A DNA stretch of 40,386 nt from an uncultured cyanobacterium (GTDB taxonomy: Bacteria > Cyanobacteriota > Cyanobacteriia > Cyanobacteriales > Nostocaceae), in contig CAIVAU010000218.1 in assembly GCA_903903925.1 (NCBI GenBank), positions 1 through 40,386 of the forward strand, in the 5' to 3' direction. The notes under the pieces were generated by a model, which was not told the DNA's origin, did no database searches, and saw only the letters and a list, made by a program, of their open reading frames with translations. This document shows positions 24,757 to 33,020 of this stretch, piece after piece. The number at the start of each line of letters is the position of its first letter. Within the stretch, counting starts at the first letter, position 1. Both the position numbers and the translations under genes were made by a program.

Positions 24757-25281
24757 TCACGCGACCGGATAGCCGTGAGCTTCATGCATCCGCTGCTGAG
24801 CACTCAGCAACGACTCGAAGTAGTCAATGCGCTCAGGGGAACCCTTCGTGACGGCATGAATATTCTTGATGCCGACCGTCTGTCCACTGACACCCCAGTT
24901 GCCTTCAGTGATTTCGTGAATCAGCACCCAGTCACCCGCCCGGTTGGGAAAGGCTCCATCCACGCCTAAAACGCTAGCAACGATATCGTTGAGATCCTTG
25001 TGTAACTGAGTTTTTGCTGCTTGGTCGGCAGCACCGAAGGGATATATCACGTCAAAGATAAAATAGCCGCCTTGAGGAGCAGTTTCCTGAAGCTTACCAC
25101 CTACGAACCATGAGGTTTTCGGATCGATTTCGTTAAAAATCACGTGGGTAAGGGAGCGAGCAGTTGGATTGTCATTGCCAATTTCAGCGATTAGGATCGC
25201 GTGGGTAAATTTTTCAGCAAGCTGGGCTTTTTGCTCGTCAGTGAAGGCACCGCTTTGGTGAGTGACACGAAGTAAAGGCAT
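24757..25281 (-). CDS. Tautomerase superfamily protein
   Basis: 174 residues. It begins Met-Pro (MPLLRVTHQSGAFTDEQKAQ), the hallmark of the 4-oxalocrotonate tautomerase/MIF fold in which the exposed N-terminal Pro is the catalytic base. A second beta-alpha-beta unit follows (VLIHEITEGNWGVSG), so one chain holds two tautomerase repeats. Start confirmed by AGGAG 8 bases upstream on the minus strand. The substrate is unknown. It is divergent from an RHH-TetR regulator, with two palindromic operators in the gap, and is probably that regulator's target. Confidence 0.85.
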   Translation of the reverse strand: MPLLRVTHQSGAFTDEQKAQLAEKFTHAILIAEIGNDNPTARSLTHVIFNEIDPKTSWFVGGKLQETAPQGGYFIFDVIYPFGAADQAAKTQLHKDLNDIVASVLGVDGAFPNRAGDWVLIHEITEGNWGVSGQTVGIKNIHAVTKGSPERIDYFESLLSAQQRMHEAHGYPVA

Positions 25282-25327
25282 AATTCAATCTCCTGCAATG
25301 AGTTGGGTTAGTGATAACAATCTTTGA

Positions 25328-25374
25328 ATAGCGTTCGTTATCTATAAGCCTATAGTATTTATAACGGTCGTTAT
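25328..25374. promoter_or_regulatory. Twin TetR-type operators
   Basis: ATAACG-GT-CGTTAT (25361-25374, perfect dyad) and ATAGCG-TT-CGTTAT (25328-25341, one mismatch) have centres 33 bases apart, about three helical turns. They lie 47-93 bases upstream of the tautomerase start, in the gap shared with the divergent regulator gene. Binding by the TetR-like protein is inferred. Confidence 0.65.
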
Positions 25375-25490
25375 TGTCAAGTAGTTTTCCCTCTAAGATC
25401 TCAGTTATCACTATAGGATGGTGCAACAGATTAAACTATCATATAGCTGTGTTATAGTTGGGTTTAGAGAATCATTAGTGTCTTATAGTA

Positions 25491-26510
25491 ATGGGTAAAC
25501 CAACTTCTTCCGTCACAACGGCTGTTAGCGTTAGAATTCCTAATGACTTGCTGCGGGCGGTTACTGAATATGCATTGTCCCACAGTTTGATTAACGAATC
25601 TGGACGGATGGATAAACGCGGACAGCCTAACTTAAGCGCGGCGATCGCTGATCTGCTGCAGTCAGCCCTAGGGCTATCTGATACTGAACAAGCACCACCT
25701 AGTCGTGCGATAGCGAAGCACTGCTGCGTTCGCAAAGCGTCTCGAACAGAAGCGCAGATCGCCGCTGAAGATTCAGATCTGGAGGCAAAAGTTACGGCGA
25801 TCGCCCAGGTATTATCCAATAACTTGTATGATGCGATCGTACAGCGACTAAACGCCTTACCAGACAATCTAGTAACTGTTCAACCTGCCGAAGTCGTGAC
25901 ACAGACTGCTACGGATGGAGGTTTGCAGCAAGTACCCAAACATAAGAGAGAGACCAGAGAACGCATCCTCAATGCAGCGAGTCGCAGTTTTCGGACACGG
26001 GGTTATAGCGGCATCGGTGTAGATGGTTTGGCAAAAGCGGCTGGCGTCACCTCAGGTGCGTTCTATGGTCATTTTCGTTCAAAGGAAGAGGCATTTTTGG
26101 CAACGGTTGTTGCTGGACTCAACGAATACCGTGCAGGTGTAGAGGCTTTTCAGGCTAATTATGGTGAAAACTGGACAGTTGCCCTCGTAGACTATTATCT
26201 GAGTCAAGGACACCGAACAGATTTGGCTTGTGGGTGCGCCTTACCCACACTATCGCCGGAAGTGGTTCGTTCTTCTGACAGCCAAGTGAAGTCTGCTTAC
26301 CAAACTGGATTACTCCAGCTTGCTGAGACCATTGCCGTCGGGCTGACAACTGGAACAGAAACAGAGAAACGCGATGATGCTTGGGTGTTGCTGTCCTTAT
26401 TGGCAGGCGGTGTGACCTTGGCACGGGCTGTTTGGGATGAGACACTGGCAGAACAAATATCGGCTGCAGTTCGCAGGGCAGCGATCGTACTTCTTTACTA
26501 TCGGCATTGA
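25491..26510 (+). CDS. RHH-TetR fusion transcriptional regulator
   Basis: 339 residues, about 140 longer than a usual TetR protein. Residues about 11-62 (TAVSVRIPNDLLRAVTEYAL ... NLSAAIADLLQSAL) look like a ribbon-helix-helix domain. Residues 155-201 are a TetR helix-turn-helix (RERILNAASRSFRTRGYSG ... TSGAFYGHFRSKEEAF), followed by a ligand domain with LACGCALPTL. The linker at about 73-88 is encoded by a dispersed repeat (GCGTTCGCAAAGCGTCTCG). It probably represses the divergent tautomerase gene through the ATAACG dyads. The fusion of two DNA-binding folds is unusual. kdpA2 follows by 37 bases on the same strand. Confidence 0.82.
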   Translation: MGKPTSSVTTAVSVRIPNDLLRAVTEYALSHSLINESGRMDKRGQPNLSAAIADLLQSALGLSDTEQAPPSRAIAKHCCVRKASRTEAQIAAEDSDLEAKVTAIAQVLSNNLYDAIVQRLNALPDNLVTVQPAEVVTQTATDGGLQQVPKHKRETRERILNAASRSFRTRGYSGIGVDGLAKAAGVTSGAFYGHFRSKEEAFLATVVAGLNEYRAGVEAFQANYGENWTVALVDYYLSQGHRTDLACGCALPTLSPEVVRSSDSQVKSAYQTGLLQLAETIAVGLTTGTETEKRDDAWVLLSLLAGGVTLARAVWDETLAEQISAAVRRAAIVLLYYRH

Positions 26511-26520
26511 GTCTACATTT

Positions 26521-26539
26521 AGTTATTCAAACAACCAGT
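26521..26539. repeat. 19-base direct repeat, copy 2
   Basis: This is an exact match to 23696-23714, placed nine bases before the kdpA2 start codon, where a ribosome-binding site would be expected; none is visible. It may be a scar of duplication or insertion. Confidence 0.8.
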
Positions 26540-26547
26540 AAAAATTT

Positions 26548-28248
26548 ATGTTACAAGGCTTTTTTCAAATTGCTCTCACCCTACTCCTCGTAGTAGCGTT
26601 AACTCCTATTTTCGGCAGTTATTTAGCTAACGTCTTTTTAAGAAGAAAAACATTCTTAGATCCGATAATGAAACCCTTAGAGGAGAGAATTTATCTGCTA
26701 GGCGGCGCTGAACCTGAAGAGAATATGACGGGTTGGCAGTATGCCCAAGCAGTGTTAGTCAGCAATTCGGCAATGGCGATAGTTGTCTTTCTCCTGCTGA
26801 TGTTTCAAGCTAGGTTACCTCTCAATCCAACAGGTTTAGGGATGCCAACTTGGGATACGGCTTTGCAAACAACCATCTCATTTTTGGTTGCTGCTGATCT
26901 CCAACATTACTCAGGCGAGACAACTATGTCGTATCTGTCCCAGATCACGGCTTTGGGCTTTTTGATGTTTGTTGCTCCCGCAACTGGCGCTGCGGTGGGA
27001 ATTGCCTTTATTCGGGGTTTGACTGGCAGACCATTGGGAAATTTTTATGTTGATTTAACTCGTTTTATCACGCGGGTTTTACTACCAATATCTATTGTGG
27101 GTGCGGTGTTGTTGCTGATCACAGGTGTGCCAGAAACCCTAGCAGGGCCACAGAAATTGACAACATTGGAAGGGGCAACTCAAACCATAGCTCGTGGTCC
27201 AGTCGCACATTTTGAGAGCATTAAAATGTTGGGAGAAAATGGTGGCGGTTTTTTTGGTGTCAACTCTGCCCACCCTTATGAAAATCCAAATGGTGCTTCC
27301 AATTTATTAGAAATAGTAGCTCAGCTTTGCATTCCCGCTGCTTTTATCTACACCTACGGTGTGTTTATAGGTAACAAAAAACAAACCTGGTTGCTTTTCT
27401 CTATGGTATTTGCCATCTTTGTTGTTCTGATTGGGGTGACTGCGGTGGGTGAGTACCAAGGCAATCCTCTCGTCAATTCTCTTTTGGGAGTACAGCAGCC
27501 TAATATAGAAGGTAAAGAAGTTAGACTAGGTTGGGCGCAAACAGCTTTATTTGCCATTACCACCACCGGAACTATGACTGGTTCAGCCAATGGCGCGTTC
27601 GATTCCCTGATGCCTGCGGCTGATTTTTGTGCCCTCTTCAACATGTTTGTTCAGGTAATTTGGGGGTCAGTAGGGACAGGTACAGCTTACCTATTAATCT
27701 ACCTATTTTTAGCTGTGTTTTTGACTGGTTTAATGGTTGGGCGAACGCCGGAATTTCTAGGACGGAAGATTGGCAAAAGGGAAATCACCCTGGTTGGCTT
27801 GATTGTACTCATTCATCCGATGTTGATTTTGATCCCTACTAGCACCACCCTCGCCTTTCCTCATACTTTAGCAGGTATCAGTAACCCCGGCTTTCACGGA
27901 CTAACACAGGTGGTCTATGAGTATGCCTCAGCCGCTTCTGGCAATGGTTCTGGAATGGCTGGCTTAGGAAATAGTCAACCCGCACCCACCGCCTTATGGT
28001 GGAATTTGACTACCTCACTTACCCTCTTTTTGGGACGATATATCCCGATTATCGCCCTGCTTCTGATGGCTGAGAGTTTGTCCCACAAACAAACTACACC
28101 TGTAACTAGTGCAACATTGCCGACAGACACTAGCCTGTTTACGGCAGTGACAGCTGCCACCATTCTCATTCTGGGGATACTGACGTTTTTTCCGGTTCTA
28201 GCATTAGGACCGATCGCCGAAGCATTTCAACTAGTCACTGGACAGTGA
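26548..28248 (+). CDS. Orphan KdpA paralogue with altered pore loops
   Basis: 566 residues, full KdpA length and topology, clearly homologous to the KdpA at 10754-12466. It keeps ENGGGFFGVNSAHPYENPNG, but the other pore loops differ: VAADLQHYSGETTMSY in place of VTNTDWQNYGGETTLSY, SANGAFDSLMPAAD for SVNAMHDSLTPIGG, and SAASGNGSGMAGL for STSANNGSAFAGL. Residues lining the K+ filter are thus changed in loops 1, 3 and 4, and Thr before NGGG is Glu. No kdpB, kdpC or kdpF accompanies it. It may be a channel or regulator on its own, or feed into the other complex. Co-transcription with the RHH-TetR gene is possible (37-base gap). Confidence 0.9.
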   Translation: MLQGFFQIALTLLLVVALTPIFGSYLANVFLRRKTFLDPIMKPLEERIYLLGGAEPEENMTGWQYAQAVLVSNSAMAIVVFLLLMFQARLPLNPTGLGMPTWDTALQTTISFLVAADLQHYSGETTMSYLSQITALGFLMFVAPATGAAVGIAFIRGLTGRPLGNFYVDLTRFITRVLLPISIVGAVLLLITGVPETLAGPQKLTTLEGATQTIARGPVAHFESIKMLGENGGGFFGVNSAHPYENPNGASNLLEIVAQLCIPAAFIYTYGVFIGNKKQTWLLFSMVFAIFVVLIGVTAVGEYQGNPLVNSLLGVQQPNIEGKEVRLGWAQTALFAITTTGTMTGSANGAFDSLMPAADFCALFNMFVQVIWGSVGTGTAYLLIYLFLAVFLTGLMVGRTPEFLGRKIGKREITLVGLIVLIHPMLILIPTSTTLAFPHTLAGISNPGFHGLTQVVYEYASAASGNGSGMAGLGNSQPAPTALWWNLTTSLTLFLGRYIPIIALLLMAESLSHKQTTPVTSATLPTDTSLFTAVTAATILILGILTFFPVLALGPIAEAFQLVTGQ

Positions 28249-28252
28249 AGAA

Positions 28253-28371
28253 GAATTCAGGAGTCAGAAGTCAGGAGTCAGAAGTCAGGAGTCAGAATGA
28301 ATCTATTGGATGGAGATTTAAACCCGCCTACTCATCCGCCAGTCATACAAAATTTATTCTAACTCCTAATT
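28253..28371. repeat. STRR element after kdpA2
   Basis: It begins GAATTCAGGAGTCAGAAGTC with four to five heptamer-like units, shares GAGATTTAAACC and AGTCATACAAAAT with the element at 12580-12785, and ends TTATTCTAACTCCTAATTCT at the stop codon of the response-regulator gene. It starts five bases after the kdpA2 stop and separates two convergent genes. Confidence 0.75.
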
Positions 28372-29058
28372 CTAAACCAGTAGTTCAGGTGCCACTAGTC
28401 CTTTTTGGATAGCTAAGACTGCGGCTTGAGTGCGATCGCGAACCTCTAGTTTTTGCAAAATGGCATGGACATGGACTCGCACCGTACCGGAAGTAATGTA
28501 GAGAAGATCAGCAATTTCTTGATTACTTTTGCCAGCTGCTACCAGCGCCAAAATTTCTTGCTCCCGCTTCGTTAATGGGTTTTCTACCGATAGTGCAACT
28601 TTTGTCGGTAATGCTGCTTTGTGGTTACCCTCAAAAGCTGCCCGAATTTCTGATGTTGCTGTTTGATCCCACCAAGAAGCGCCTGCTGCGACTGATCGTA
28701 GTGCTAAGATCAAAAACTCAGAGGGGATACCTTTGAGGCAGTAACCCTGCGCACCTGCTTCAATTAACCGTGCAATCAGGGGTTTTTCCGAACGGGATGT
28801 TAAAACTAAGATCGGCAAATTTGGGTGCTGCTGCTTAATTTGGCGACACGCCTCCATCCCACCAATTCCTGGTAACCCGATATCAAGCAACACCAAATCT
28901 AAGGGATGGCGATTTGCCAATTCTACGGCTTGTTCGCCATCTTCTGCCTCTGCTACGATTTCTAAACCCGTTTCTTGTTGTAACCGTGCTTGCAGACCAA
29001 GGCGAAACAGTTCATCATCTTCAACAAGTAAGATTTTCAGTGCAGCATCTAGTTTCAT
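28372..29058 (-). CDS. NarL/FixJ-family response regulator
   Basis: 228 residues. The receiver domain (1-125) has the acidic pair ED14-15, phospho-acceptor Asp59 (LVLLDIGLPG), Thr87 and Lys109. The C-terminal LuxR-type HTH (about 165-225) reads LTKREQEILALVAAGKSNQE, then ITSGTVRVHVHAILQKLEV. It acts as a DNA-binding regulator after phosphorylation by a histidine kinase. No kinase is adjacent; the orphan kinase at 21325-22443 is the nearest candidate. It is convergent with kdpA2. The domain order and length are normal. Confidence 0.92.
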   Translation of the reverse strand: MKLDAALKILLVEDDELFRLGLQARLQQETGLEIVAEAEDGEQAVELANRHPLDLVLLDIGLPGIGGMEACRQIKQQHPNLPILVLTSRSEKPLIARLIEAGAQGYCLKGIPSEFLILALRSVAAGASWWDQTATSEIRAAFEGNHKAALPTKVALSVENPLTKREQEILALVAAGKSNQEIADLLYITSGTVRVHVHAILQKLEVRDRTQAAVLAIQKGLVAPELLV

Positions 29059-29259
29059 TTGTGATCTTTTAGCGGCGGACTTTCTGCTAGTCGAAAGTTA
29101 AACATTGTCCCCCATGGTAAACGTCCCTATTATCCTAATTATACCTCCATGAGCTTCTACAATTCGCCTAATTTGAAAGTGGGTTGTGGGGTGTGGGGGA
29201 TGTAGGAGGTAAGGAAAACATCACTTCCCCCTCTCTCTTGACTCCCCCCTCTCTCTTCA

Positions 29260-30843
29260 CTACCCCCTAAGCCGCACCTCATCTAAGTCAAGGTCACGCT
29301 CAATTCGGAGCAGCACTTCGTCATTGATGGTGCCTTGATTACGTAGTCTGATGAGTATTTTCCGTTCAGCAGCCAGCACCTCTTGCTGTAGATACTCAAA
29401 GGCAGCAAGTTGCTCGTAGCTTCCGTCATTCATCTCATCACAGCAGGCACTAAAGCGACGAATGCGGTCTTGATACTGAGTCCGCAGCCATTCAACCATC
29501 TCCAATTGGGCAAGCACATTGTCTTGGGCGGTGAGTTCCTCAATGCGTGCGATCGCCGCTTGGGCTGCCTGAAGTCTCGCTTCCATCTCTTTCCGTTCGG
29601 TGTCAACATCCTCTGTAACCTTCAGCCAGCGAATCAGAAGTGGCAAGGTGAGTCCCTGTAGCACAAGCGTGATCAAAATGACGCAGAAAGTGAAGAAGAT
29701 AATCAGGTCGCGCCCAGGAAAAGGGATTTCATTGGTGGTTGTGAGGGGTAATGCCAAAGCCGCAGCTAAGGAGAGGACGCCCCGCATCCCAGTCCAGCCA
29801 ATGAGTAAAACATTCTGCCAGGGAGGGTACGGGTCCCTTTCCCGCAGTCGGCGACTGAGCAACCGTGGAATGTAAGTCGCTGGAAATACCCAGAGCAAAC
29901 GTACACAAATGACGACAGCACTTATGAGAATGCCATTCCAAAGGAGAGTGGCTGTCAACTTTCCTGAGATTGTGTCGAGGATGCTTGGTAGCTCAAGACC
30001 AATGAGAATAAAGATCAGACCATTTAAGAGAAAGACGATGATCTCCCAAACTGCCCTCGCCGCTATCCGAGTTCTAGCTGAAAGCAGATCAGAGCTTTGC
30101 CAGCGGTGGTACATGCCAATGGTCATCGCCGCCAGCACACCTGATACGCCGCAACGTTCTGCTAAGAGGTAGGATGCATAAGACATCAGGATTGTCATTG
30201 TAATCTCGATTGATGGATCATCTAGACGGCGATGCATCCAAGCGATGATCCACCCCAGCCCCAATCCAATGAGTACCCCGCCAATTCCCACCACGAAGAA
30301 GCGCAGACTGGCTTCCCAAATTGAGAACACGCCTGTGATCGCAGTAGCTACAGCGAAGCGGTAAGCAACCAGACCTGTAGCGTCATTCACCAGACTCTCG
30401 CTTTCTAAGACAGTCACAATGCGTCCGGGAACACGGAGTCGCTGGAAAATGGTAGTGGATGCCACCGCATCAGTGGGTGAAACGACGGCTCCTAATACGA
30501 AAGCTGTGGGCCAAGTAACGCCGCTCATGACTGCATGTGCCACTACAGCAACAGCAGATGTGGTTGCCAGTACAAGACCAGTAGACAGCAATAAAATTGG
30601 TCTAAGATTGGCAAGGAAGTCTTTCCAAGGGATGTACCATGCTGCTGAGGTAACTAGTGGTGGTAAGAACACCAGAAAGACGAGTTCTGGGTTAATTTCG
30701 ACGTTGGGGAGACCCGGTATGAAGCCAAGAACAAGCCCACTGAGAACAAGCAGGATAGGGTAAGGGATCACAAGCCTTTCGGCAACCACTGCGAGGATGG
30801 TAACAACCAAGAGTAGTCCTAGAATAATTTCGATGTTATGCAT
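29260..30843 (-). CDS. CPA1-family Na+/H+ antiporter
   Basis: 527 residues with about 12 TM helices in the first 410. Transport motifs are present: VVSPTDAVASTTIF, SESLVNDATGLVAY (the ND pair that binds cation), the conserved Arg region around ARTRIAARAVWE, and GWTGMRGVLSLAAALALP. The last 110 residues form a soluble, acidic, coiled-coil-like domain (RKEMEARLQAAQAAIARIEE) that probably regulates activity. It exchanges cytosolic Na+ (or K+) for H+. The gene is monocistronic, with about 200 bases to the response regulator and 140 to the DUF4336 gene, where nothing else is seen. Confidence 0.93.
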   Translation of the reverse strand: MHNIEIILGLLLVVTILAVVAERLVIPYPILLVLSGLVLGFIPGLPNVEINPELVFLVFLPPLVTSAAWYIPWKDFLANLRPILLLSTGLVLATTSAVAVVAHAVMSGVTWPTAFVLGAVVSPTDAVASTTIFQRLRVPGRIVTVLESESLVNDATGLVAYRFAVATAITGVFSIWEASLRFFVVGIGGVLIGLGLGWIIAWMHRRLDDPSIEITMTILMSYASYLLAERCGVSGVLAAMTIGMYHRWQSSDLLSARTRIAARAVWEIIVFLLNGLIFILIGLELPSILDTISGKLTATLLWNGILISAVVICVRLLWVFPATYIPRLLSRRLRERDPYPPWQNVLLIGWTGMRGVLSLAAALALPLTTTNEIPFPGRDLIIFFTFCVILITLVLQGLTLPLLIRWLKVTEDVDTERKEMEARLQAAQAAIARIEELTAQDNVLAQLEMVEWLRTQYQDRIRRFSACCDEMNDGSYEQLAAFEYLQQEVLAAERKILIRLRNQGTINDEVLLRIERDLDLDEVRLRG

Positions 30844-30983
30844 AGCTTTTGATACACCAATTCAAACTGAAATCCAAAATTCAGACAATCCAAATTTTGG
30901 AAATTCTAAAATTATTTAATTATTTTTGAATGTTTGAATTGGGGCGAAGGGACATTTATATGCTAATGCATTTGCCGGAGATG

Positions 30984-32210
30984 CTACACTTGCTCCTTCG
31001 CTGGCGGTATGATGCCAAGCTTGTTTAAACCTTGATCAAGTTCTCTAAGTAGTTTAAAGTCCTCCTCTGGTAAAGGATAACTGCTACTCTTGAACACGTC
31101 TACACTGACAGAAGGTGGCTGTTCAAGAAAGGAAAATGCTTGACAAAACTGATGTGGATGTGCTTCGATAGGTGAATCAAAATGGCAGGGGATAATCCGG
31201 TGGAAATCCCAACTTGCTACCCTCTTTGCCCAATCGATAGTTGCTCTTGGGGCACGATTGAGAATGAGAGTCTGTAAAATCGGGGCAACAAACAGACGAC
31301 CATCCCCTCGCAGTGCATCAAATGACCGCTTCCAGTCTGAGTTCCATTTGAAGGGAAATAATCCGAAATAGGCTTTCCTTGAACGATCCTGCGCTTTTAG
31401 GGCATTGCGGAACACCTGATCCCATCCGCGTACCTCCAGTACGCTTGGTCGGAAATAAAAAGCAAGCAATGAAATCCGCTGCCATCCTTTACGGCGGTTG
31501 TCCTGATTGTCTGCAATGTTGTCAGATACATTGTCCTTGGCATGGAATAGTAAGGGATAGGGATCTAATTGGACGATCTCCGGCGGTTCCTCTGGTACAG
31601 AAACCACTGAATCTGTCACGAGGAGGGTGTGCGATCGCTTGTGGAAAAATGCAACTTCCGCAAACTTGCCCAGTCCAAGGTCGATGGGACCAAGGATCGC
31701 ATAGTCAAACTGATTGGCAAAGGGAGTTCTACTGCTATCTTCGGGGAGTAATGACGTGCGTTTAGAAGGCAAGCCAAGCCAGCCCAAAGGAAGATTGAGG
31801 GGGAAACTCCACTGACTGGGAGCAACAAAAACCTGTGCGTTGGGAAAACGTCTGGCAAAGGGACCAACAAAGACCTTATGTTCTAAGCCTGAAATTGTTG
31901 GCAGAATGATGTACTTGACATCACCATGTTCCACCACCAATTCATTGACCAGTCGGATACATTCTGGAGTCGGTGCAACGGGGGTATAGACGAAGAGACC
32001 GCCTTCATCTAACTTAACGACAGTCATGCGAATGGGGACAACAACATAGAAGATGCCTTGAAGCTGGTCAAAAGTCCAGATTGTGTCCTTAACCACTTCT
32101 TTGCGGATAGTACGCCGGATGCCAAATGGGTAGAGTGGCAAAGTAAACCAAAAGGACCATGAAAAGTCCTTCGGATGAATCTGTTGTTCTGGCGTTAAGT
32201 GTGCATTCAT
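30984..32210 (-). CDS. DUF4336 domain protein
   Basis: 408 residues. The core resembles a metallo-beta-lactamase fold with the metal ligands largely lost: PIRMTVVKLDEGGLFVYTPV, VKYIILPTISGLEHKVFVGP, AQVFVAPSQWSFPLNLPLG, FAEVAFFHKRSHTLLVTDSV and the late RIIPCHFDSPIEA. This matches the cyanobacterial/plant DUF4336 family, whose function is unknown. A membrane-proximal N-terminus is suggested by the aromatic segment WSFWFTLPLYPFG, but there is no clear TM. The gene is single between the antiporter and a degenerate tnpB. Confidence 0.8.
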   Translation of the reverse strand: MNAHLTPEQQIHPKDFSWSFWFTLPLYPFGIRRTIRKEVVKDTIWTFDQLQGIFYVVVPIRMTVVKLDEGGLFVYTPVAPTPECIRLVNELVVEHGDVKYIILPTISGLEHKVFVGPFARRFPNAQVFVAPSQWSFPLNLPLGWLGLPSKRTSLLPEDSSRTPFANQFDYAILGPIDLGLGKFAEVAFFHKRSHTLLVTDSVVSVPEEPPEIVQLDPYPLLFHAKDNVSDNIADNQDNRRKGWQRISLLAFYFRPSVLEVRGWDQVFRNALKAQDRSRKAYFGLFPFKWNSDWKRSFDALRGDGRLFVAPILQTLILNRAPRATIDWAKRVASWDFHRIIPCHFDSPIEAHPHQFCQAFSFLEQPPSVSVDVFKSSSYPLPEEDFKLLRELDQGLNKLGIIPPAKEQV

Positions 32211-32266
32211 GATAAGCCACTCCGCGATCCTAAGAGCGAATTCCTAATGCTGAAGCTGTTTTTATT

Positions 32267-32650
32267 TCATCTCCAGATATCGGATTTTAGCAAATTTTTG
32301 AGCCTAAAAGGTATATTGGTTATAATTGACACTTCAATAACTTCTTTTGTTTCCTTGTCCTTAATCTTTGTATTTTTAAAGGCAAGATTCAAGTCCTGAG
32401 GAACAACGCCATGCTTGAGTACTGGACAAGTAAGAGGACAACAAGAACCGAACTCAAGTTTTGACTCTAAATCACAATACGATCCACAGGCGTACACAAT
32501 AGATGATTCGTTGTCTTTGTTATTAAATTTAAAATCAATACGTTCTCTTAAAGCGTAGTTACGATGCTTTCTTAACGTAACCAACCAGTCTTCAAGAGTT
32601 GCCTCCTGAGCTTGGTTAGGCAACAATTTAAAATTCCATCGAACTTGCAT
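32267..32650 (-). pseudogene. Truncated tnpB (IS200/IS605-type) remnant
   Basis: 127 residues remain of a TnpB protein that should have 380-450. The N-terminal domain is clear: MQVRWNFKLLPNQAQEATLE, DWLVTLRKHRNYALRERI, then the insert with YGSCCPLTCPVLKHGVV-like pattern (FGSCCPLTCPVLKHGVV). After NTKIKDKETKE it loses similarity and ends KSDIWR. The RuvC nuclease and zinc-finger domains are absent, so no RNA-guided cleavage can occur. A small RHH gene is divergent from it, as in cyanobacterial elements of this type. No tnpA is seen. Confidence 0.75.
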
Positions 32651-32707
32651 TTATTTCCTCTGATGTCTTAATGTGTTATATTTTTAGTATAGAGTGTGGA
32701 ACTAAAA

Positions 32708-32905
32708 ATGTCAAACGAAATAACAAAAATAAAAGGAAAAAAGAGAATGAAAAATCAGCCTGCTTTACATGATGAGATAAAAACAAGCAGGAATGTATTT
32801 TTAACTCCGAGTTCTTGGAACAAAGTAAAGGCTTGTGCCAAAAAACATGGGATAAGTGCTAGTGAATTGGTTGAACAATGGGCTAGGAACCTTGACGGCG
32901 ACTAA
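32708..32905 (+). CDS. Small RHH protein divergent from tnpB remnant
   Basis: 65 residues from the ATG at 32708; an earlier ATG at 32696 would add four residues. The N-terminus is basic (TKIKGKKRMKNQ). The core NVFLTPSSWNKVKACAKKHG, ISASELVEQWARNL has the strand-helix-helix pattern of Arc/CopG DNA-binding proteins. It shares an AT-rich promoter gap of about 57 bases with the truncated tnpB, and likely once regulated that element. It is intact though the transposase is not. A repeat begins right after its stop. Confidence 0.65.
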   Translation: MSNEITKIKGKKRMKNQPALHDEIKTSRNVFLTPSSWNKVKACAKKHGISASELVEQWARNLDGD

Positions 32906-33020
32906 AGTCGCGTCGTATTCCTGAGCCAGTGCGTTGGAGGGGTTCCCCGGCTTGAAGCAACTGGCGTCCCCACGCCTGTTCGCGTTCGCGAAGCGTCTCC
33001 CCTTGGGAGAAGGACGGTTG
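32906..33020. repeat. Dispersed cyanobacterial repeat
   Basis: It contains CCTGAGCCAGTGCGTTGGAG, GGGTTCCCCGGCTTGAAGCA, ACTGGCGTCC and GTTCGCGAAGCGTCTCCCC. These blocks are common interspersed repeats of Nostocales genomes. Its right end runs into a gene fragment. Related short pieces occur inside the RHH-TetR linker (25704-25745), at 6355-6380 and near 15800. Confidence 0.6.

Noticed and set aside
32267..32650. An active TnpB nuclease with guide RNA
   Set aside because: The RuvC and zinc-finger parts are missing, and the 3' end that would encode the guide RNA is gone.
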